A DNA stretch of 64,000 nucleotides from Undaria pinnatifida (taxonomy: Eukaryota > Sar > Phaeophyceae > Laminariales > Alariaceae), in the NCBI GenBank assembly GCA_012845835.1, contig JABAKD010000013.1, forward strand, positions 8,223,128 to 8,287,127, written 5' to 3'. The notes under the pieces are model-generated. The model was not told where the DNA came from, made no database searches, and worked only from the letters and a program-made list of their open reading frames with translations. Position 1 is the stretch's first letter; each line of letters opens with the position of its first letter. A program made the position numbers and the translations under genes. This document shows positions 57,832-64,000 of this stretch, in pieces.

Positions 57832-58148
57832 TATTCTAAACCAATCAGCGCGGGACGCGTAGAGTAAGATAGGGTGCTCTACCATTGCTATGTTTCCTGC
57901 ATGATCACGTGGTTCATTATACTACTGTGCGATATATACGGACGTACCGAATCCTGGGTCCCGCGTCAGCGTTCCTGGACACTCTAATGATTCCGAATCT
58001 CACGATTCCGATTCCGAATCGCACAACAAGTGCAATAACGGAAATCAGACTTTAAGATATCAGCAGAGATATAACTTATCCGCAGAGATAGATGGTTGGT
58101 TTATAGCTCATGCAGATAGCGGATACCTAGTGGAACACTATAACACTG
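57832..58148 (-). repeat. Direct repeat B flanking gypsy remnant 2 (LTR candidate)
   Basis: Second copy of 53948-54266. Together with the first it brackets a 4.2-kb segment holding the integrase remnant and the 54.5-kb minisatellite. Confidence 0.55.
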
Positions 58149-58189
58149 TTCTGCGCCCGGTCATGCCACGACCATAAAGCCACGGACAT

Positions 58190-58935
58190 GACTCACCGTA
58201 CTTTTTACGTCCCACATCATCCACCGCCACAACAGCTGCTGTACGAGTATAATACCTATTTTCGGGAGGTTAATCGACGAGACACACGCACAGCGACACT
58301 GACCTGGCTCCGGTCCTATGTGCCGTGCTGCTGCTACTACCGCTGCTACATAAACTTGTTTCTGATTCTGCTGTGCTGCTGTTGATTCCAATGCTGCCCG
58401 TGCTACGAGTACAGCACCACCAGTCGTACGGGTACCGACTTTTTTGTTCTCTGAAGACACTACTGGGTGTGCGGCATGTTGTGATTTGACAGGCATTGCT
58501 AGGCTACGTTATATACGACCACAGTATGGGTTTCTCCCATGCTGATCGTGTTTTTGTGATCGGAGATGCAGATTGTGAGCCTTCAACAGTTCAACCGAAA
58601 AGAAAGGGAGCACTATCTGTTATGCTGCAGCAAGCTGCTGTACGAGTATCCATTTTCAGGAGGTTGATCGACGAGACACACGCACAGCGACACTGACCCG
58701 GCTCTGGTCCCGTGTGCCGTGCTGCTGTTGCTACCGCTGCTTCTACACATTTTGCTGTACGAGTAGTAGCTATTTTCAGGAGGTTGTTGGACGACTTTTA
58801 CTTTCTGTAAAAGCTATCTATCTATGCTGCAGTACGAGTACCTATTTTCAGGAAGTTGATCGACGACTTATTTTTCTCTCTGAATACAGAACGCACACAT
58901 CTAACAGCGCAGTTGTTCGTTTAGCTTGTACGGAA
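58190..58935. repeat. Tandem-like simple repeats (CTG, GTACGAGTA, GAGGTTGATCGACGA)
   Basis: A block of about 80 bp (CGACGAGACACACGCACAGC, GTGCCGTGCTGCTG) occurs at 58272 and 58670. CTGTACGAGTA...ATTTTCAGGAGGTTG.TCGACGA recurs four times between 58237 and 58870. No gene is seen in 58149-59327. Confidence 0.65.
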
Positions 58936-59327
58936 TAATAAAAAGCCCACAATACTACATACAGGAGATAGATAGGTGCTGATCGTCCTGTCCAGAGTTC
59001 AACCGAAAAAAACGGGAGAACAGTCATATCTAAGCTGCTGCTGCTGTACGAGTACCTGCTATATTCACAAGCAAGCCCACAAGCGCGTCGAGAACAACAA
59101 CAGCTCCCGCTCATCATAGCTTTTTTGTACGGGATACCCGAAGCAGTGATGTCGAACCTACCGGTACATCCTCAATTCGATAAGTCCCGATTGCCCGCGT
59201 TAAAGACGTTCTGTAAAAAAATATATGTGCGTCTTTAAAGCGGGATCGACTGTACAAGGAACTCCACATATGTATAATGCATCGCAGATATGACTACTGC
59301 AGGTATTGAGGCCACGCCTCATTACCA

Positions 59328-59560
59328 CCTGTTACTAGTACCAGGTACAGAGTAGGCAGTGATGACATGTGATACTTGGTGCGAGGTAATATCCAAAAGT
59401 CAAATAATCCCAGTTCTGAGAGGATGCAAGAGCTGTTACTTCTCGGCTCAGAAATCATCAAATCCGCTGATTTCTGGCCTCGATTATGTCTGAACCCAGA
59501 AATAACGATGATTTCAGGTCCCACAATAAATGGATGGCTTTTATTTTTGGCGTCGTAGAT
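59328..59560 (-). repeat. Approximately 245-bp dispersed repeat, copy 2
   Basis: Inverted match to 44080-44326, with landmarks AATCCCAGTTCTGAGAGG and TCCCACAATAAATGGATGGC. Confidence 0.7.
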
Positions 59561-59819
59561 CGATAGTGCTCCCGCCTGAACCCGCCACTACTACTTGATG
59601 CATGTGGTGAGAAATGTATGTGTGCATGATATGTGTGTACGATAATAGCAACAGACCTAGAAGAACCGGTCCACCCAGCCAATCAGATGACGTCCTGGGC
59701 GCGTGGCGACGCTGAAATAGAATTGTACCCAATTTTGGCCGCAGCAGCACTAAGTGTGTACTTGCACTTGTATATACGTGCGTTTGGCTATCGCGAATAA
59801 GGAGTTGTATATCACTGAA

Positions 59820-60355
59820 CCTTACCTATGGTTCCACTCTGCCCAAAAAAATATTTGGCCTGGTCGAGACTCGCGTGCATGCTGCGCTCGCGATGCCTGC
59901 CACCCTCGCCGCGCTCGGCGCCATCTTCCAAGCTTTCCCCGCTCTATGTCCGTGTGAGCCCCGTCTTCCGCGCGGAGAGATGCAAGCCGTGCCCTGTGGC
60001 GCTTATTCCAACACTCGGCTGCTCCCGGCCTCTCCCTCCCAGCCTCCTCCGGCTGGCAGCCGCTCTGTCCGGAAGTATAATACCGGGATATGTCTTTTTG
60101 TTCAAGTAAAAACGGTCCTTACATTCGGATCCGTCTGGCTACCCCGCAAGAGAAAATAAACACACCGGGTCAGCCACGCCCACAGACGCTTTCGCTCCTG
60201 CCTCGACGAGCGGTCGCCCGCGCGGCGGGAGAGCGCAGGCCGGTTTTCCCTTGTCTGCACCCATGCCCACGCCCCCACATCGAGATCCGGGGCCGAAACG
60301 GTCCAGGGCGGCACGCGCCCAAACCCCACACTAATCCGATCCACAAGTAAGTGTA
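59820..60355 (+). other. GC-rich patch with open frames, unproven
   Basis: Long overlapping frames occupy a GC-rich island and a consensus-like donor (CACAA/GTAAGT) lies at about 60346. The text has Cys-Pro-rich pieces (CKPCP, CPCEP, PCGAYSNT) that faintly recall GCC2/GCC3-type Cys-rich repeats read in changing frames. I cannot assign a gene; it may be a decayed exon. Confidence 0.2.
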
Positions 60356-62412
60356 CTGCTGCTATTGCTGCTGTATGTTGCTGCTACTGCTGCTGCTGCT
60401 GTTGTGCTGCTGCTGAGGTTAATTTAGTCCGGGCGGTTGCTGCTACTGCTGCTGTGCTGCTGCTGAGGTTAGTTGAGTAGCGGGCCATTTTTTTTCGAAC
60501 AATACAACGAAGAACTAAAAATTGTAGAAGTTTATCAAAATATCAAAATTTGAAAAACAGTTTGGGGTGTTCCAAGTGACCTGCTCGTCTCAGGGAGGCG
60601 GAACGCAACCCCTTGCCAAATAGAGCCAGCTAAGCGACGTTTAAAGCGCCGAGCGCCGCCACGGAGCTCGGCCGAGATGCAGACATGCTTTATGATGCGC
60701 CCATGGCAGGCTAGCTTGCCCCGCGGCCGAAAGTTCGAGAAGAAACACCCCGCCGCCGGAGAGCAGCGAGCCCAAAAAGACAAGATCATATTTTACATAC
60801 ATACGTACACATATACAAAAAGGGTTATTCCGTTTCCATCTATTCCTAGTTTCCTAGCAGTGACCATATTCTTTAATAATCTTCGGAACACAGAAGTTTA
60901 ACTTGTTTCAATTAAATGACGCACTTTCAATCAGATACACGAAACTCAATCTTACCAAAACACTGCTGTTACACTGCTGCAGCATATGATGGGTGGGTTG
61001 GTTGGTGAGTGCATGGCTGGGTCTTTGGGAGGGTGTGTCTTGTGGTACGTACGTGGGCGAGTGTTTCCATGTCTGTGGGAGGTGGCCCTGTTATTTTGTT
61101 TTTCGGTACTACAGCAGATAGTTGTTCTTCTCCGCATTAACGGCCGGCTCTGGCGTACTTCGGGAGCACAACTAATGATATTAAAATAGTAAAGCCCACC
61201 AATAAAAAAAATTATTCTTTTTACGTGCTACTGACCTACTCAGCTGTAATATACTTTTTTTAGTATGGGCCATAGGGTACGACTGACGTGACCTTAAACA
61301 GTCGTCTCATTCTTTGCTGCCACTTCGAGCACATACTATCTGTACTGCACGTTCCACGCTGCTGTGTATGTGTGTTTTATATTAAAAACAAACAGCTTTT
61401 TTCACCTATCAACATCCAGCACTCCCAATCAGTTGAGTCAGCGTGCCGATTCGTCATCCCAGAGAGACAAAAGCTTTTTAGACACAAACTTCGAGACAAG
61501 ACATAGACGCCGCGGGTACTAAAAAGCAATATACCAGGCGCATAAGGTATACTTGTGCATGTGGCGTCCGGGCTGTTTTGCTGGAGCATGGCGGCGGGAC
61601 TCTTCGCATCACCGAAGTCGCCAGTTTACGCGTACAATCACTCGTGGACCTCAGTCCGCTTCACACGATTTATCCTTGTGTGTTAGCTATCAGCAGCTTA
61701 TGGTTGCTCTTTGGTTCACCTCGTTTGGTTGTCGCAGTTCATTGCTTCCGAACGCTAGCAGAGAGCAATTTTCATGACGGGCCCACACTCTACAATACGT
61801 TGGTCTTGCCTGCGCTTTGCGCCTCCGATTCTGCCACCCTTCGCAACGCAAGTTGAGCCTAAGTCTAAGTACATGCCCACCGGCCCACCCCCCCGTACAA
61901 GCTGCACAGAGACCTTTCCATTCCAAGAGTACAGAATACCTGGTAGACAATATGATATGCTACGTATTGCTACATGGCCGATGTACCGAATAGCAATTAA
62001 GCGTATAAAAAATTATATATCATTCACCACTTGCTGACTCGGACCCCCATCAGTAGGCAGATAGCCCACAACACACGTACGAGTACACAACACACTACTT
62101 GTAGCAAACTATTACATTCAGAGAGTAAAAGAAGGTGACATCCATTCACTTCTATTTCTATTCCAAGGACGAAAATTCGACCGAGGATAACGTCTCCGAT
62201 GTCACAACAATCCGTGCGGCGTTTACCTGCAATGCTGCATCAGATCACTTAATCAGATCACTTTGACCACACCCACAAACTTTCTTGCCATCATACGGCC
62301 CACCACGTCTGAAACGGAACGAATCAATCCACAAAGAAAAGGCGAGCTGACCCAAGAAATGGAATAAACTGTGATTTACACCAACCTCCACACAGCGAAC
62401 GCGCTCATCCGT
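60356..62412. other. Noncoding DNA with CTG microsatellites
   Basis: Two tandem CTG-rich copies (CTGCTGCTGAGGTTA.TTTAGT / TTGAGTAG) lie at 60352-60482. A GC-richer stretch at 61555-61860 has open frames on the plus strand but no recognisable protein. Nothing else is supported. Confidence 0.4.
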
Positions 62413-62738
62413 CTATAATCGCGGAGGGCTCCCGCTATCCCCGTGTACAACGTCAACGCCGTCGACGTCGCAGACATCGTCGTCGTCTCCGAGATCTTCC
62501 TCGTCACCGTCGTTATCCCACCCCTCCTCGGCTGCTAGTGCATCTTCAACCTCGGTTTCATGCTTCTTCTTCTTTTTCTTCTTCTTCTTCTTCTTCTTCT
62601 TAGATTTTCGTGCGCCCGCTGCCTCATCCGGTAACCAAACGATGTCATCTTCGAAGCCAAGGGCTCTGGCATAGGCAGACCTGGCGGAAGCAACAGCAGA
62701 TGTCGATAAGCCGTTCGTTGTCACCCACGACGACATTA
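62413..62738 (-). CDS. Unknown protein, terminal exon with poly-Lys and acidic tail
   Basis: Acceptor AATGTTTTTAG at 62739; enters in phase 1. It encodes MSSWVTTNGLSTSAVASA, then YARALGFEDDIVWLPDEA, a run of about 14 Lys (CTT repeats on the plus strand), a Glu/Asp-rich segment with DGDEEDLGDDDD, and ends SGSPPRL before TAG at 62413. The basic run next to an acidic tail suggests a nuclear or nucleic-acid-associated protein (inference). It joins the exon ending at 63046 exactly in phase across a 307-bp intron. The Lys tract is a microsatellite and may vary in length between strains. Confidence 0.6.
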
Positions 62739-63045
62739 CTAAAAACATTCACATTCCGGTGCTGTTCACTTCGTACGTTGTTCAGAGGCTATGCATCCGT
62801 TCATTCCTTGTATCGTTCGTACAAACTAGCATTCAGATCTCGCAACGACAAGCGAGCTATGTTTATAATTTCTGTATCAAGTCGCAAGCTATCGTACCCC
62901 AAGTGTATATTCAATTGTAATCCTCAAACTCGTACGCTAGGTGTATATTTACTGCTTGGATAGGTCTTACTTTAACATTCTTGCCAAGGGGTCGATAGAA
63001 AAGGACATGGACCACATGTGACACGCCCGAGTGTAAGTTACTCAC

Positions 63046-63196
63046 CCGTGGTCGATCCCCCCATCTTCCGGAAGCCCTGACGCTTCAGAAGCTGGAGGCT
63101 CGGATACTTCCGAATAGTACCTAGGAACGGCAGGCACCTACAGTAGTCCCATTGTCGACACAAGCGATTTAGGTCAATGAGATGATCAGCGTTGCA
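63046..63196 (-). CDS. Unknown protein, internal exon
   Basis: Encodes ADHLIDLNRLCRQWDYCRC, LPFLGTIRKYPSLQLL and KRQGFRKMGGSTT and ends in phase 1 at donor ACGG/GTGAGT. The acceptor is placed at GGTTGAG (63197), but the frame stays open to 63313, so the upstream edge is uncertain. The sequence looks like a genuine conserved domain (alternating hydrophobic and basic residues), yet I cannot name it. The 5' exons should lie between 63.2 and 63.65 kb or be shared with the intergenic space of the divergent gene to the right. Confidence 0.55.
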
Positions 63197-63676
63197 CTCA
63201 ACCGCGGCTCGAGACGTTGGTCGAGGGGGTCTTAGTGTTACACAGCACCAAAGAGAACAAAAAGGCATCCTGCTTTCGCTGCTACCCCTGGCCACCGGTT
63301 TATTACAGAACAAGACATGGATGTGACATGCACTTGATTGCCAGAGAAGAAATGCGCTTATATACTATTAACACCATAATTGTATACTTTGATTGCTCTA
63401 GATCGTTTCTTGACAACCGCCGCAGACTAATAATAGTCCCGAAAACCCCTCGGGTGTGATAGGCACCGCAGTGGCGCGGAAATCCAAGGCGGCTGACCAC
63501 GGCGCAGACGGTCTACAAGTAGTACCGAACTTCAACATACGAAATGGAGAGATGGGGTTCGTGGGCGTATAGCGCCATGCCATATGTCAGCAAGCAATGT
63601 GCAGTCGCATACATGTAAGTACTCCGGAGTATTATTTTGCAATAAAAAATACCATCTCTGACCCAATCTACCGCAG

Positions 63677-64000
63677 TAGGCCTAACTACAACGCTCGCAA
63701 ATGCGATAATTGGCGATCTCATCGTACCGCCGTGCAGCAGTCTACAACAAATGTTTGTTGCAACGCTTCAATGTAATCTTGGAACCACGTTCGACGACTT
63801 GGACACGTGTATGATAACGACAGTACTTGCGCTAGATAATCTACCCGAACAGCCCCAAGAGCAGAATGCTTGGTGCATGATGGCAATTCGCATGGTGTCA
63901 ATCTTTGCCCACGTGAAAACTCACCTCAAAGCCCAAGCCCGGGCTCTGCTGCTGGAGTGTGGCCTCTCTAAGCGTCCCAAGGAAGTTCCGCCATTGCTCA
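63677..64000 (+). CDS. Unknown helical protein, exon running off the right edge
   Basis: An open frame runs from an acceptor ATCTACCGCAG (63676) to the end of the window. It enters in phase 1 and reads GLTTTLANAIIGDLIVPP, QQMFVATLQCNLGTTFDDLD, TVLALDNLPEQPQEQNAWCM, AIRMVSIFAHVKTHLKAQA and RALLLECGLSKRPKEVPPLL. There are no stops in 108 codons, and the amphipathic helical pattern could be part of a HEAT/ARM-like or other alpha-solenoid protein (inference). The upstream exon is not identified. Confidence 0.6.

Noticed and set aside
56657-57885. Long overlapping Pro/Arg-rich minus-strand frames as genes
   Set aside because: Several overlapping frames of similar length in GC-rich DNA with no motif; position suggests degraded 5' gypsy sequence.

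Overview
This is a gene-poor nuclear window from a eukaryotic alga. The anchor is a phytoene desaturase (PDS) gene on the minus strand. Its first exon encodes a signal-peptide-like presequence with an ALA/FVP cleavage motif, the bipartite plastid-targeting type used by algae with red-derived secondary plastids. Spliced GT-AG genes, very long introns and many CTG/GTAC-rich simple repeats point to a stramenopile alga, most likely a brown alga or close relative. That placement is inference.

0-26.7 kb: PDS exons at 26.71-26.62, 26.42-26.14, 0.95-0.66 and 0.38-0.15 kb (minus strand) join in phase and give the first 298 residues; the rest lies beyond the left edge. Exons 2 and 3 encode adjacent residues of the FAD-binding motif but are about 25.2 kb apart, so nearly 40% of the window is one intron. 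That intron holds inverted-repeat (foldback) elements, a decayed Ty1/copia gag, two (GGGTC)n minisatellite arrays, CTG-rich duplications and a G-depleted block. It also holds an apparently unrelated five-exon gene on the opposite strand (22.2-24.8 kb), encoding a Cys-rich protein I do not recognise.

26.7-44 kb: a probable PDS promoter, then an approximately 0.8 kb repeat in tandem, a copia RNase H remnant, a 5'-truncated non-LTR retrotransposon (endonuclease plus reverse transcriptase) split by a 488-bp TIR element with a GTAC target duplication, and a 1.3 kb Helitron-like repeat.

44-58 kb: two decayed Ty3/gypsy integrase regions on the minus strand, a second Helitron-like copy, another copy of a 1 kb repeat seen in the PDS intron, a tRNA-like B-box repeat, and a small zinc-finger-like ORF with one internal stop.

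58-64 kb: simple-repeat-rich DNA, then two likely host genes: a minus-strand gene of unknown function (exons at 63.2-63.05 and 62.74-62.41 kb, joined in phase) and a plus-strand exon running off the right edge.

All family names rest on motifs read by eye; no alignment or database search was run. Repeat boundaries are approximate unless a terminal motif is quoted.
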